Shown: positions 38,001-51,853 of the stretch, in pieces
Position numbering within the stretch: the stretch's first letter is position 1
How the letters are laid out: every line of letters starts with the position of its first letter
Origin: Jackrogersella multiformis
Lineage: Eukaryota > Ascomycota > Sordariomycetes > Xylariales > Hypoxylaceae
Length of the DNA: 64,000 bases
Reading direction: 5' to 3'
NCBI GenBank assembly: GCA_902806575.1
Contig: CADCXD010000009.1
Coordinates: forward strand, 1,612,001-1,676,000
Made by a program: the position numbers and the translations under genes
Notes under the pieces: model-generated
What the model was told of the DNA's origin: nothing
The model's input: the letters and a program-made list of their open reading frames with translations, nothing else
Database searches by the model: none

Positions 38001-41000
38001 TCTTGAAGCTTCATCCAGCCCTACATAGTACAATATAACCCTGCCTTGATTTACATGTATGTACCCATGCTTTGAAATCCTGGAAGGCATGACAAGATTT
38101 GACAGCTCTCAGCCAGGGAGTTCCCTACCGATATCCCTCCCCTAAATGCTTGCGAACGCACTCCACTTCTATACCTACTTAAGCAGATAGCTAAGAGTCC
38201 CTGGTTCTTTTGTACCGGGCCGAACAACCTCGGGTAAGCTAATACTTATATAATCTGTAGTACTAGGTGGTAATCATTCTTCACCCCTGTTTCAACATTT
38301 ACGAGTTATGATCTACAGATATCTAACTTCATATTTACTAATAAAGTCTTGTCAATCTCCCCGGGTGGCATTCATTCGGCCGAGAACCTTGAGTTCGATA
38401 AACAACTCGCCTTCTCGATAAGAGCCATATCATGTTTACGCTCGAGAATTCGTAGAATATCCCAAAGCCCTTTATGACACCAACTCTATATTGTCTAAAT
38501 CCGCTTATGATTACGGTTACTAACGAAGCAAAAGTCATATCGTAAACTCGAGTTAAAGTCCAACATGGACTTAACGATATTCGGATGACCATTGCTACAA
38601 TGGAATCTACAAGAATTCTGAACATATATCACAAAACAGCCACCTAGACCGCCTTTCATAAGACCCTGCCTTCATGTTCAGAGCCCGTTGGGATTTTGGC
38701 CAGTAAAAGGTTTCACGTGGCTCACCTGCTGAAGGAAACAGTTCTGAGCGCTTCCATTGCTATATTTTAGACGCCTAATGAAAGCTCAACATGGAAGCAT
38801 CTAGCCCCCTTAGCTGGGTTGGATGCAACTACCGGACGGGGCTTCGAATCCTTCATAGTAGCTTGCTTTAAATTCGCACGAATCAAACCCCATAGTCTAA
38901 TAGTAAATACGACCCCGTTATAAGTCTAATCTTAAGGAACATTACGATGTACTTTGATATGTGGTACTTACTCCCTTCAGATCATGAACCATCTCTTCTC
39001 TTGGAAACTCACTTGACTCTCGTGGAGTATCAGTAATACCGCGTCACAAGGGTAATAGCGCTAAAGGGCTATATTTGATTATCGAAGAATAGTTATGGCC
39101 GTGTACATTAACAGGCTTGGTATATGGCTGCCATCGATTACTTTAGCGGTGCTCGAATATATATGCCAAGCTCGATCCTTACTTAAGAGAAAGGCAGTAC
39201 CTATCTCTAGCTAGTAAGGGATTTCCTTCTACAACTATAAATAAAGAATTTACAGTTAAGGCTTATAGAAACTACTATACCTTCTTTCCCTTAAGTTTAA
39301 TGGTTGACATCAATAAAAGCTATTGTACATTTAAAGTCATAAGAACACCAGTAATCCTAAGATAGTGTTTTAGTTGAGAAGAAACGATACACAGACTTGT
39401 TATTGTTACTATAAACTCGATGTTGTTTAGTTGTAAGGTTCTATCTCACCGAGCTCCCTATTATGGTATGTAACCTAAGAATTGATAAAGCTCTTACCGC
39501 ACCAACCGGTGTTACTCATAATGAAATTTAACTATTACTTAGATGCAAATCGAAGGAAAGCTCTTAAGCCTGAACCGTATTTGTTCATACCTTGGTTGAA
39601 CAAGTTCATGCCCTCTACATTATGTACATTATAATATTGTTAAGCATAAACAGTACGCAACTAGTGGCAGTCCCACACCGCCTTGCTCTCTCAACTGACG
39701 GCCGAGTGCTCATACCACAACCTGGCTCATGCTATTACTAAGGTACCTTACTATAATCTTACGAAAGTGTAAACGCTTAAGATATGGCGACATTAAGCTT
39801 GTTCATTCTTACAGTTACTTTATACGGTACATATAAAAAAAATCTATTTGAAGAGTACACACACTTACACTATGTACAGTATGAGGTCTGTACTTACATA
39901 TACGTACCCATTAGGTATAATATCCACATAAAGTTGAGTGATTGGTTTACGCCTCTAGATTCTAGAGGATTTGTCACACGGCATTATCAATCAACAATAT
40001 TAGCATAGGTTACTTTTCCTGCTAATTTGCCTCTGATACATTTGACAGAAATCCTTCGCCCACTTATACGGGATAGTTCTCGAACTAACATAGTGTATTT
40101 TCTCTTTATGTAGTATACTACGTAGGGTGTTTACCTTGCCCCCTGGACCTTGCAGACAAACAAGGGGGGCAAATCTTTCCTTTCCTTGTTTCGTTTGCCA
40201 TCCATAGAATGCAATGTGAATGCTACGGTGCCATTCCACTTGACCCTTGCATAAGGTAGGTACATATACTATGTACCTTGGTACGGAATTAATGCATTCA
40301 CTGCCCTGGCGTGCCGTATACCTACCTCGCTACTCTCATTACATATTCAGGTAACCCGTCGCTCCCCGTGCCGCGGTCCTGCGTTTTAATGCATTAAATG
40401 GCCGAGTTTCTACGGTCTTGTGACATTCTATGTTTCCATTAACGTTCCATGACCATATCTTTATCCTTTCATAGGGTATTACGCCGCCCTATTATTATAG
40501 CTTAATATAGTTGTTTGTATACGTAATCCATACCTTGTGGCCGCGTCTCTGCTGAGTTTCCTTTATTAGAGTAGTATAATATACCTAGGTAGTGTATTAA
40601 ATCATTTCCAGTCAAGGTCATTACCTCATAAATACCACGGGTTAGTTGCAATAACTTATGCAGTACGTCTTTATGTTTAGTTTGATCAAATACGAAGGGT
40701 TTCTGCCGCGCGCTTGCATGTAACCCCATGCTCTTATCGTGACAATCCTTCCCTATCCTCGCTTTGCCGCGTCTGGAGGTCCCATTGTTCGAGAAGGTCC
40801 CGCGCTACTATGCTGCTATGTACACTAGTGTAGTCTACTGTCATTCAGAACAGAGCCGGAATCACGGACGCGTCCTTCAAGACTCGAAAAGGAAAGAGAT
40901 GAGCGAGAGTCTGTGCTAAGGTAAAATGAAGATGGGGGTCCTAGTCGGGACCGGGCGTTCCTGCAGATATACCATGTTCCCCGTACGTTATTAATGTCGT

Positions 41001-44000
41001 ACCTTTCCTGAATGGTACATCTGGCTATGCTGTAGAGCAGACTAGCTGTTCTAGTATACTATTAGTATCGGTATTAGACAGTACCGATAATATACAATGC
41101 TGTCGTCAGAACTCACCGATGACAATCTGGGTATTCACAAAATGAAACCGAGCGGAACTTCCCTTCCACTATTCACCTATACTTGGTAACGAGCTCGGGA
41201 GGCAGGTCACGGTTATCATAGACGAGTTTACGTACATACACATGCATACATAGATATATGCGTGTACACTACCTAGGTATGTATGTAGAACAAGACTGCT
41301 GCTCTTAGGTTATGTCTTCGCTCATCTCCGCAATCCTGCGCTTAATGTTTTACTATGGTAAGGCTTTCTTTGAACCCGCCCCTTGCTCATTTCGCCATGC
41401 GTTATTAAGCTAGATCGATCTCGCTCAGTCCGCCATAGTTTCTAATTATGTTCTATTGCAGATGCGCTTACATAGCATATGATAGCCAATAGCCTACGTA
41501 TAACATAATATTACATGCAACAAAGGTCACGCCCGTGTCCATGTTCAAGTCTACCGATCATCTCCCCATGCCTCCCCTCCATTACCATACCTATGTAGGT
41601 AGTACACCCTTACCCGCAAAAAATGCCGTGCTTCGCATGCTGCGTCTAGCTAGGTACCTAGTATAGCGTAGTTCCCATCTGCCGTCACTTAGCGGGAAAA
41701 TAAAGGGGATCTTGTACGAGTCTGCGCGAGTACGAGCAAGGGACAAGCTCGATTGCTTACCTAGGTATGTATCTATGTATGTATGGTTTGTGCGACTGAC
41801 ACACCTCAGGGATGCGTTAGAGGCGAACCGTGGAGCTGGGGCGCTCACCACTGACCAGTGTCGTTTCTTATGCCCTTGTTCGATGGGCTGCCAGCCAGGG
41901 GAGAAGGGTAGGGTGTTTTTCCTTGGGGAGATTTTGGGGTTCTGTGCATGAGCAGGGGAGCAAGCACGCATTCACCCAGGGGAGGTCGGCCTTGTCAGGA
42001 TGGGGGTCGAGCAAGCATGTTCCCGCTGTGGGGGAATCTCGAGTCCTCTCATATTATACTTAATCAAAAACAACACCACTAACCCCGAGATAGGCACCTA
42101 AACTACCTGATTCTAGTAATTGTGTATACGCACGCAATCCACCAATTTAGAGCTTCTGGGAGGATTGCAATTATCGACCACAATAATACACTATGGATTG
42201 AGCAAAGCACTAAGCTTTGTTGAAGAAGATCAATCTCGCCAAGAACTCTGCGTCGGTCTCGACTATTCACTCTTCACTCTAGAGACACTTGCATATGCAC
42301 GCGGCATGCTCGAAATTAGTGTAGAAGGAATAGTCAAAGTCGGTCTGAACATCATGATGAATATCTCGCAAATCAGACCAAAAACGTGTGTGGCTGTCCA
42401 CGAGAAAAGGTGAGCCTCATGCGGGATGCAGAAATAGAAGGAATGGCTGAAACATCCCCGGCATCTTGACGGCTGATCCGAGTCGACAGAGATGACTAAT
42501 TCGAAACAAGCACGTACATTAGGGCGTTTTCGAACTCACAATTATCACACACCCTTTTCGTGTCGTAATGCCAATCATTTCTCGAGGATAGGTATAGTGA
42601 GGGTAGCGACCGGAAAGTGGCTCAAACCGGGTAGGCTAGATTCTTGCGGGAAAAACAAACATATCGTCCCAGAAAACCCAAAAACATACGCGTACCTAAT
42701 ATAACGGCGTACCATACTAGATAGGAAAGATCTTCCCAGCCCCTGAGAAGTGCTTGAAGAGGTGATTTCGTTTTGTGTGCTTCCGTCCAGATCTTCCTAT
42801 TGCGAGATTCGCAAAACAGGACTTGGTAGTGAGGGTGGACGGTGAGACCGCCTTGTATCGTTTCTCTCTGTGGTAATTACATTATTAAATTGTGAGGACT
42901 TACAGGTAGGTATTGGTGATGCATAGAACGACCTTTTTAGTCGCTATTGCCATTAGTAGCAACGTAAATTCACCTTGATGCCGGATATATGGTCAGCGCG
43001 CTCAAGTTACCTGCTACGCATTTTCTCCTTTAGATTCTAGGACTTAAGGGGAGGGAATACAAGTTGTAGTCTTCTTTGTAATCAGTGTTCTTAACCGGCC
43101 CGGATTATGCGCCCGTTCTCTTTCTAGATGGTGTTTTTACGGTTGACTCATTTGTACATAATCAAGAGGCGGTGAACTCGTCATCAGTATTCATCGGTTT
43201 CAAGGATGCCATTCCCATTTTGCAAGCGAGTGATCCCCTTGAGGTGTAATTAGTTCGACTACCTATACTTAAATGGCCAAAAAGGGATCTCGACATGCCG
43301 TGCCGTACGGCTCATGATAGGTATGTTGTTACCCCTTTTTTATGCTAGTGGAAATAGTTGAACGTTGGGCAACGGGACGTCCCGAGTTGCCATTCTAACA
43401 ATGGGTATCACCAATCTTATAGCTTGTAGTTTACAAATGTTGCAAGGGGGATGTACGATTCGACGCCGAGATAGTGTTTGGATGCCGAGATGTGTTTAAA
43501 GTTTATTAGCACTACATATGCGCGCGCCTCTATACCGATAAAACTACCATTCTTCTATTGATGTATTCTCTTTGTACACGGTCATGGCAACTCTGAAGGA
43601 ATAGCGAGTAGAATCGTAATAAGAGAGATTATATTCGAAAGTTTCTCCCTTGCTGGGCTCCCTTCGCATTTCAAATATTCATTTCATCCCTTTCTTCGAC
43701 CTTAGGGACCTTTCTCGTGTAAGTCCAATGCGTGATAACTTATAAACGGGCTATCTTAGACTCTACATAATCTTGAATATAACTTCCGATAGCTGTTAGT
43801 TGCTTAAATCGAAGATTGCCTACTTATGTAGGTACTAATTACCATATAAGTTATCAACTTAGTCGACGCCCAGTATATTCTAGTCTAGATCTTTTACACG
43901 TTTCAATCCCCAAAGAGATGCCTTCTTACCCATTGTGTTAAACTGACAACTATATAACTAAACTATTTCGATATCTTTGACTCTATATCCTGATTGTGAG

Positions 44001-45500
44001 GGTTTTCGCCGTAGACATTTAATAGTGCCACGAATACTCTTTTATGCTTGCGCAGAGAGTAACACGACCTTGTGGACCTCCAAGTTTAGCTTGAATTGAA
44101 TGCCCTTATTAATCAATAGTTAATTGTTGGCTTGACACATATGGAAGCCTATCAGATAGTTGGCAAAAGGGGAGACGTACTTACAGAGAAAGGCCGTCAT
44201 GTGGATTACTCCTTGTGAGCTGTCTTCTAAGACTGTCAGCTTATGACCTCCTTTCGTTTCTTCTCTCCTAAACTGGGACTTCTCTCCGTACATACTTGTT
44301 GCGCAATGGTTCTAGCCTGGAAACTTTTGAACTTCCGATTGGTCTAGACATCTTAAACTTAGAATAGGCTGACCAAAACAGTCCTAGAAGGTCTTGTCAT
44401 GGGTGACTTCCTAATGGTGTGGCAAGTGCCTCTAAGGTCTTACACAAGAAGCTGTAAGATATCCCTAACCTAAAAGGAAGACTGAGATAACCCGAGAAAA
44501 CTATCTCAACATCAGCGGTATCAAGACCTTCAGGCTTATTTGATTGCCTCAAAATACACAGTGGAAGCTAGAGCCGATAAACGACACCGAACCAGATACA
44601 ATTATCCATTCCGCCGATAATGAAATATGTCCAGGTTATATTCAGAGGGAGGACCATGATCTATTCGTATCAATAATCAGTCACAGGTCTGCGTTCTATT
44701 AAGAGCCCTGGACTAGACGAAGAAGTCTGTTCCTATTCTCTCTCTCCTCGATTCTGCCAGTGTCACTGTTAATATTGGATGACATTCGTCTATGAACCTT
44801 TACCGAAAAGACGAATGACAGTAGCGTGGTAACGGTTAGCCCTATCTTGCGGTTTGGATGATCAGAGTATCTCACCCCGTAGAGGTTATTAGTAGAACAA
44901 GATGATACGTATAACCTTTCTACACCGATTCAGATTAAACCACAGCAGGCTGGCAACCAAGGGGCAAATATAACTGTCACAACAATATAGAAAAAGACTA
45001 CCAATGTGAACAACTGTCGACTGAGTCCGAGGTCTATTAAACCTATGCTTGCGACGCTACGAGGCCTAGCTACTTCCTAGATACACATTCTCCATCACTA
45101 CAATAAAAGTATCCATGCATTTTGTTTCTAGTATCTGACACCTACCTGTAGTGACAGTAACGTAGAGGATTCTTATAGGATAGACCAGGGCTTTTCATAT
45201 GTAACATGGGATTGACGTTGACTTTCTATCCTTCATAGCTTTCTAACACACTAGAGTAAGAAGCGAGCTATATGGACTGCATGATGCTTCTTGTTCTTTT
45301 CTCTATTTTGAATGAATGTACTGATATACTTTAGAGAATAAGAGTGATGAATCTCTGTTAAGGTAGCCCTTGGTAGCGACGATCATGTAATTACCTATGT
45401 TCACTTAGGCAGTGAAGTAACTACCTATGATAATGGTACTGACAATTCGTTCCCGTGTCCTAATTTCCTCAAATTATAGAAATCCCTATCTCCCTCCCTC
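35001..45500. other. AT-rich gene desert
   Basis: By eye this is the most AT-rich part of the window, especially 36960-39650, with many stops in all frames. No intact gene, terminal repeat or transposase motif could be recognised. CCTAGG palindromes recur (36681-36692, 36711-36726, 36757, 37631, 40583, 41271 and 41759). Old transposon sequence decayed by repeat-induced point mutation is possible but not shown. Confidence 0.45.
36681..36726. repeat. two adjacent CCTAGG palindromes
   Basis: CTGCCTAGGCAG at 36681-36692 is a perfect 12-bp palindrome with further pairing in the flanks (CTACCCT before, AGGGTAG after). ACCTACCTAGGTAGGT at 36711-36726 is a perfect 16-bp palindrome. The first is a variant sequence that preserves symmetry. 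Confidence 0.8.
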
Positions 45501-45523
45501 TCTGGATGTACGTTTGTTAAAAA

Positions 45524-45808
45524 AAAACACACTGCATCCCGGCATCCCCGAACATACCCTTTCCAGTGATCTGGAGAGAGCTTCGCAATGCAAGGAAATT
45601 TAAGAAAGCTACAACTTACGACAAACCACTATTAATGGAAGGTTTGGGTGCTGCCGTTACTGGATTGATGAGTCTAATCGCTGATGTATATGGTGCAGGT
45701 GCTACCAGTGATGGTGATGGAGCCCCTTTTCCCCAGAGCTCTATGTACCAACGACTTGCTACACAATACACAGGTTTGTTTCCATTAGCAGGCAGCGACG
45801 TACTTTAA
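45524..45808 (+). other. unassigned open frame with protein-like composition
   Basis: A frame reading through NIPFPVIWRELRNARKFKKA, then TTYDKPLLMEGLGAAVTGLM and a Gly/Asp-rich stretch, ends at a TAA at 45806-45808. An ATG-equivalent start is missing at the 5' end and no splice partner was found. The composition looks more protein-like than the surrounding desert, but I do not recognise the family. It may be a gene fragment or chance. Confidence 0.2.
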
Positions 45809-48076
45809 AATCAATTGGCATCAATCTCTTTGGTGTGATTTATATAAAAGGGGCGATACCTTCTTATCTAGACCCTGAGATGGCTAGGGATCGGTTAAGT
45901 CACCTTCTTCATGTACGCAAATTACTACTGTTCCGCTAGTCTACGTTCTGTCGCACACCCGCACTTGACATGAATGCCCTGAATAGCATACGCTCTGCCA
46001 ATACATGCTGTTATATACTAGTGGAAAGCGACGGCGTCTTTTATATCGAGGGCATACAGAGATGAAACTGTTCTCCAAGGGAGATTTATGCTGCTGTCAT
46101 TGGGTGGGTAGGTCTTTGAGTTATGTTGTTCTTCTATGATCCAGACCGGCTAACTTAGGACGATAACAACTATCCTTTGAAGAGGACATGACGGCAGGTG
46201 GCTACTTAGGGCCGCCTAGATGTTAAATATATGCTAGCCGAGAAGATAGAGACATGGCGCCGTACTAGTAGCGAGGTAGAACTTGCTCCCGCAAGACGGG
46301 AAAATGGACGTAAAGGAAACCAAAATGACAAATAATCGTGTACTGGTAGAAGCTCCCTGCTCAGGTTATAACTATAATGAATAAAGGAGCGTGGTATTGG
46401 TATTGTGACCTACCTTGCCCTTATACTGTCACTTCGCCTTTGAATTTTCTATAAACGTTTGTCATTCGCCAGGATCCCGTACTTAACCATTGCCTATGAC
46501 ATATCGGTCATACCTAGGTAAACAAGCTTAAGATCCAGGCTCCTTGACCAAGTTACCAGATGATCCTGGCAACATGTCCAATATCAAAGCCACAGTAGTC
46601 ATGTATAAGCACACCGGTTATATCGATGATGTAACATATAAACGCTGGTGGGCATCTAGATCTTGAATTAATAGGTAGCTCAAACAATCAGTACTGACTA
46701 GGCGTTAGATCGCACTATCACTCACCATACCTACCTAAGGTACCTAGTGCTATTTTACTCGCAACGGGGGCGCCATAACTCCTAAACTATGGCCGAAGCT
46801 TCTATGAAATGTTGCTGGCGCAAAATTCTACTTGGCGCTCAATAATCCAACCCATCTTGATATATTCTGGGTATTGTGATTATAATGGTATCGTTTGTTG
46901 TAAGACGTATTTTTTTTTATAGGAATATACGGCTCATGATATCGGCGAAACGTATTTCCAAGCGTGTAGGTTGACCTGGCTGGGCGAAGGGATTCGAAGG
47001 ATCGAATAGGGTCGGAGGTTCAATTGAATGGGTTGGTCGTTGAGTAGGTGAGGTCGGACGCGATGATTATTGTCCTAGTGATAGAGATACAATCATCAAG
47101 AGGCAAGCAAGCCTTTGCTCGAGGCTCTTCGGTATCGACATATTGGAATGGAAGGTACGTGATCTCATAAGACATATTAGGTAGGTATTAGCACATGTTC
47201 GCTGCTTCGTAACAACTCTTGTATATCGTAATATCTCGAATGAATATCTCTAGTATGTGGTCGCTTTAGTCGTGAAGGCAAGCTGCTTCATAAAGGCTTT
47301 CCATATCTTGTGTTTCGTTCTGCAATCGTCCTCTTTATGCATTTTCGAGTCCACCAATAACATGAGTCATAAGAACGATAACCGAGCCTGCAATACCAAG
47401 ATCGCTTCTAATTCTGATAGCATCGAGGTTGGGGTTTCTTACATAGCTGAACAATATGTAGTGTCACCACACCTATCTGCATAAACATAGGCTGCGCCAT
47501 ATGGCCCGCCGTCAAACAGGCAGACAGACAGACAGGTGAACCGCGACTTGGGAGAGCTGAAGGCTACCTAAGCTCGCCAAGTCGCCAAGTTCCGGACAGC
47601 AAAGCACGTGCCAGATCCAGATCGTCAATATCATTGAGCCGCCGAGACGTTCTTCTTAAATTTCAACTTCTCACAAAGCTCCTTCGTTCTCGTTGATCCT
47701 GGAAGATATCTGTTTTCTTGTTAAGCATGGTAGGGATGCTGGCTCGTTACAGCGAAATGAATTCCGCCATGGATTTACACTTGCTCAAACAGCGGTAAAC
47801 ATAAGTAGAAGGCGGCGTGATAAGACTGAACGAGTCAACCATACTGTCGCATTCGCATTTCGTAATGAGTAGGATGCCTTACCTCATTCCTCTTGCAAGT
47901 CCTTTTGTTGGATTATGCGTTAAAACCCCCATGTGGTCGATTGGAATCCCATGTATGCTTTTTTGTTGCTATGCTGATATTTGGATCTTCATCTCAGGCT
48001 AGTTACCTATCTTCAGTCTGCAGCGTTTTTCTCGGACCTTCAGGTTACAACTGTACTACCGATGTGTCTAGTCTAC

Positions 48077-48112
48077 CTACCTACCTACCTAGGTACCTAG
48101 GTAGGTAGGTAG
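48077..48112. repeat. 36-bp perfect palindrome of the CCTAGG family
   Basis: The two 18-bp arms are exact reverse complements, centred on GGTACC between 48094 and 48095. The left arm is (CCTA) units and the right arm (GGTA) units, with CCTAGG on both sides of the centre. No spacer is present, so it can form a cruciform or, in RNA, a long hairpin. Confidence 0.9.
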
Positions 48113-50302
48113 CTAGTACCTCGACGAGCCGGTATTCGATTCCATTGTCAAGGACAATTTGCTTCGTTATTCCTTTAAGCAGCATGATATTAAGGATGGA
48201 CGCGATACGATGAAGACAAGCCCTCGATGTAGGATCCATCCTGCTGGGGCATGTTATTGTTCCGTTGAGCCACCGCCGACGGTATTCGAAACCATGTGGT
48301 AACAGTTCCATGCAGCGACACCTCGCATTTCGCAGTATGCATCTCTCGTAACGCCATCCTATAGCGTTATATTCGTGTCGAACAGGATTCCGAACTTTAT
48401 AAGGCGTATTATTTCCGTGATCCCGAGGGAAATGTAGGAAAGTGGCGAGGGTCCAAATGTATCCTACATTAGGTAAAGATCAGCCATACTACACCAATCA
48501 TTACTCTATTCCATTTGAAACTTTAGCGACTTCATTACCTAGGTAGGTAGGATGCCTCGGGCAATGTTAAATGCGAGGCCGATGCGGCGAAGCTTTCACT
48601 TGACGACAATTGCATAGGTCTTCATACTTCTTGTTGGTGTCAGGAAGCTCTTGCTCTTGCAGTCTTGTTGCATAGAGGAGAGGGTGGTATGTTCCAAGGT
48701 TGTCAAAAGTGGCTTGCATGATTTATAGATGAACAGCTGAGTAACACCATGTACCTACCGGTAAGTAACTGCATCTATGATCTAGCTAAGAAATTGGATC
48801 GGAGCCATCCCGCCTTAAGCTAATTTCTTCCCGTGTAGATAGTATGATTACCTGGCCTCCTACCGTATGTCTTAGCCCGTTACCCCCCTATCCGCATGCC
48901 AACGGGACTCTAGTTGTCTTCGTTAATATTTCTCTGGATCCCGAAAAGCAAATAACGTTATTATTAAGATCTTTGATGTTGGTTCTACCGAGTACCTACC
49001 TAGTAGGTAGGTAGGCTGGTGGCGGAGGCCTTACGTAAAGGAGGTCTAGAAAACGAAAGTGGCTGGCCTCCTAGTACACCGACTAAAACCTGCTCTCACA
49101 CTAGGTAAAGTATTGGTTTTTTGTGAGCGAGGCTTTAGAACTATGTATTTATTTAACATTATCGTCCTCATGACCTGCAAATCCGGCGTACACCGCTTTT
49201 CAAAGTCTCGTGGATAGTGGTATCGACAATTACGACGACTTTAGCAGATCACGGCAGATTTTTAACCAACGATAGAACTTGATCTGTAAATCCGTAGCTA
49301 CCTATTCGGAAGTACGACGTATTTCCTTCTTTATGAAGCCGGATAATTGCCGCTGTATCAGGCTCACATCAGCATACATCAGACCACAGAATATCTTAAA
49401 ATGACAGCGCGCAATCACGATATCGGGCGGCATAGAAAATTCGCAACTTTTGCTCCGGAATTTACAAGGCATAAATACATATTCAATCCTTTCAATCCTT
49501 CTGGAGTTTAGGACTACTTTTACCAGACATGTCACTTTCCAGAAGTTCCCCTGAGGAATTGCTTATTCCCGTATGCTCGGAATCACAAAAGCTACCTAAT
49601 GGAACTACCACCGAGACATGTAATTATTCCTGCAGTGTAACATGAGAAGTATGGTGTAGCTCCGACTTTTCCGAAACATACATATTTAGTGCCGAATCTG
49701 GAGGATTCGCCTCCTAGTTAGTTGTCAATGAGGCTGAAAGGGGGGTGGTTTTGGAGGAGAGACTTGCCGTGGTCCATATTAACTCTTATGACTTTCGAGT
49801 TGGTATTATTAGAGATTTAATCTGAACCTGTCTGTAGCATTGTCGAAGTTAAGGATGGTCAGAATTCCTACCTACCTATTACGTTAGTGTCGACATCGTC
49901 TTTCTCATGTGAAGCCTCTTCAACTCATATACCAGGATGGGTTATTTAAGAGCTGTTAGATCCAAAGCAACTCCCTGTACATCAACCAAGCTTTTCCTGT
50001 GTAACCAACCCCTTGTCAGATGAGGAATATCTTGCCGGGACCTACATACTAGAACCATGTAGTGGCGGTAACCTGACGTAGGATCGAATCGTCTTGTTGA
50101 CGCAGAATGACTTGGCACCATCCGGGTCTATCCAGGCATATCAACCATAACTTGAAGGTTCGGGCCAGCAGGTATGGCCGAGCCGAGTAAGATCTTACTT
50201 GTTTCGCAGAACTCTAGTCCGATAGTAGTCTCGGTTGAGTCTATTGCTTCGATGAGGAGTTTTTAGGCAAAGTTAACACTGGTATTTCGATGTTAAGAGA
50301 AG

Positions 50303-50309
50303 TATATAA
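50303..50309 (+). promoter_or_regulatory. TATA box of the FAD monooxygenase
   Basis: TATATAA, 144 bp before the start codon at 50453. Confidence 0.4.
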
Positions 50310-50452
50310 GGTTAACGCCACGATGATATACTATCCACGTTAGCTCGAGCAAACGGTACGAACGAGTCGCTATTGGGCCTGATTTCCATCTATACACCAT
50401 ACCTCGTGGATATTACATACGCCGTACTAGGTACTTTGTTAGGTCAAAGAAG

Positions 50453-51853
50453 ATGGCGAAAGGAGCCTCCCCCCATATTCTGATCATTGGCGGCGGCCTG
50501 GGTGGCTTATTGCTAGGCCAGACCTTGCGCAAGAATAACATCTCATTCGAGATCTTCGAACGGGACCCAAGCGACAATATCCGAGTCCAAGGTTGGGCAA
50601 TCGGTCTCCATACGTAAGTGGCACCCGGCGAAATGATTTAAGGGGAAATATAATGACCGGTATCAAGCATGCTTGACGAACTCGATGCTTCGGTCCCGGA
50701 TGACATGCCTTCGCGCGACTTCGTAAACCACTTACTCCCCCTGAAGCTCCACTATGAGTTTGCCTGGTACAGACACGACCGCACCACGAAGCTTGGAGTA
50801 CGTGATGACGGCAGCGGGAAATTCATCCGTGCGAACCGCGCCCGACTCCGGAAGTGGCTGGCGACGAATATGCCGGTCCAATACGGCAAGCATGCTGTTC
50901 GTTTTGAAGAAAGCAATGATTCCGTAACGGTACACTTCGAGGATGGTACTTCGGCCATTGGAGATATCCTCGTCGGTGCGGAAGGCCCATATAGCCCTAG
51001 TGAGTGTTTCAATTTCCTCTGTGGGCTAGAAAGAGACTATGTATTAACATGCTGCTAGCTCGAAAGTACCTCCTAGGGGGTCAAGATGTCATCAAGAAGC
51101 CACGACAAGGGATAATCAACGGCGAGATAGTACTGAGTGGTCGCGATATGGAAGAGCAGCTCGAGATGGGACACTCTTGCTATCTAGTCGACGTGAGCCC
51201 GACTGACGAGTCTCCTTCATTCCTCTTCGTTGGCCTAAGCGAAGCTTATGACGATGGAAAGTCTGGAAAGTACTTCTTCAACTTGTTTTGGCGTGATGAG
51301 GAGGCAACTAGCAAGGAGTTCTGGCCTTATTCCGCCAGTCGCGAAAAGCTATACGAAACAGCACTGGAGAAGACGAAGCATCTGCCAGCCAAGCTACGGT
51401 CTATCGTAGAGAAGACCGGGCCCCAAGGAATGAAGCAACCGCCGATTCACTTCTGGACTCTGACCATGGACCCTACGCAGCTGCCCCACGGAAGGGTCAC
51501 ATTGCTCGGTGATGCTGCGCACTGCATGCCTTCGTGTAAGCAAATGTACTATTCAGTTAGTCGAGAAATACATGAACTAACACAAAGAAATAGTCCGAGG
51601 CGAAGGAGGATTCCACGCTCTTCTCGATGCTCTAAAACTTGGAAAGGCTCTAGCAAGTTTAAAGACAAACGATACTGACGTAGTCAAGAAGGTGCTTGGA
51701 GAATATCAAGATGAAATGCTCGAGAGAGGATCGAAGGCCGCGGCGTGGTCTAGCATTGCATTCGACGAGGCCTGGAGTGGTGAGAATGCCGGACCTCCTA
51801 TTGTTTGGGGCCTACCTGTGGTGCCTCTACCAGAAGAGAGGATCACTCTATGA
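50453..51853 (+). CDS. FAD-dependent aromatic-ring-type monooxygenase
   Basis: Exons 50453-50613, 50668-50999, 51059-51535 and 51594-51853 (introns 54, 59 and 58 bp) give 409 residues. The N-terminal Rossmann motif GGGLGG (Gly13-Gly18) in HILIIGGGLGGLLLGQTL binds the FAD ADP moiety; FEIFERD supplies the acidic end of the second strand. ANRARLRKWL matches the conserved Arg-containing helix of PF01494 enzymes. GDAAHCMPS (about 315-323) is the FAD ribityl-binding GD motif, followed by FRGEGGFHALLDALKLGKAL. Such enzymes hydroxylate or epoxidise aromatic or polyketide substrates with NAD(P)H and O2. No membrane anchor is seen. The first acceptor is AAG instead of the usual YAG, the least certain junction. 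A methyltransferase lies 6 kb away, but no scaffold-making enzyme is nearby, so the substrate cannot be inferred. Confidence 0.88.

Larger units (their letters stand above)
45809..50452. other. gene-free stretch before the FAD monooxygenase
   Basis: No supportable gene. It includes the longest palindrome of the window (48077-48112) and further CCTAGG motifs near 46515, 46740, 48540 and 48995. The last ~300 bp is the promoter of the monooxygenase. Confidence 0.5.

Noticed and set aside
38795..38880. A-box-like and B-box-like sequences suggesting a tRNA
   Set aside because: The spacing is too short for a complete tRNA and no cloverleaf can be drawn.
42120..42413. 97-codon frame in the desert
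   Set aside because: It has no ATG at its start, no family resemblance and no splice partner.
44100..44700. Minus-strand frames resembling a decayed Copia polyprotein
   Set aside because: Short stretches broke at stops and no reverse transcriptase, integrase or terminal repeat motif could be confirmed.
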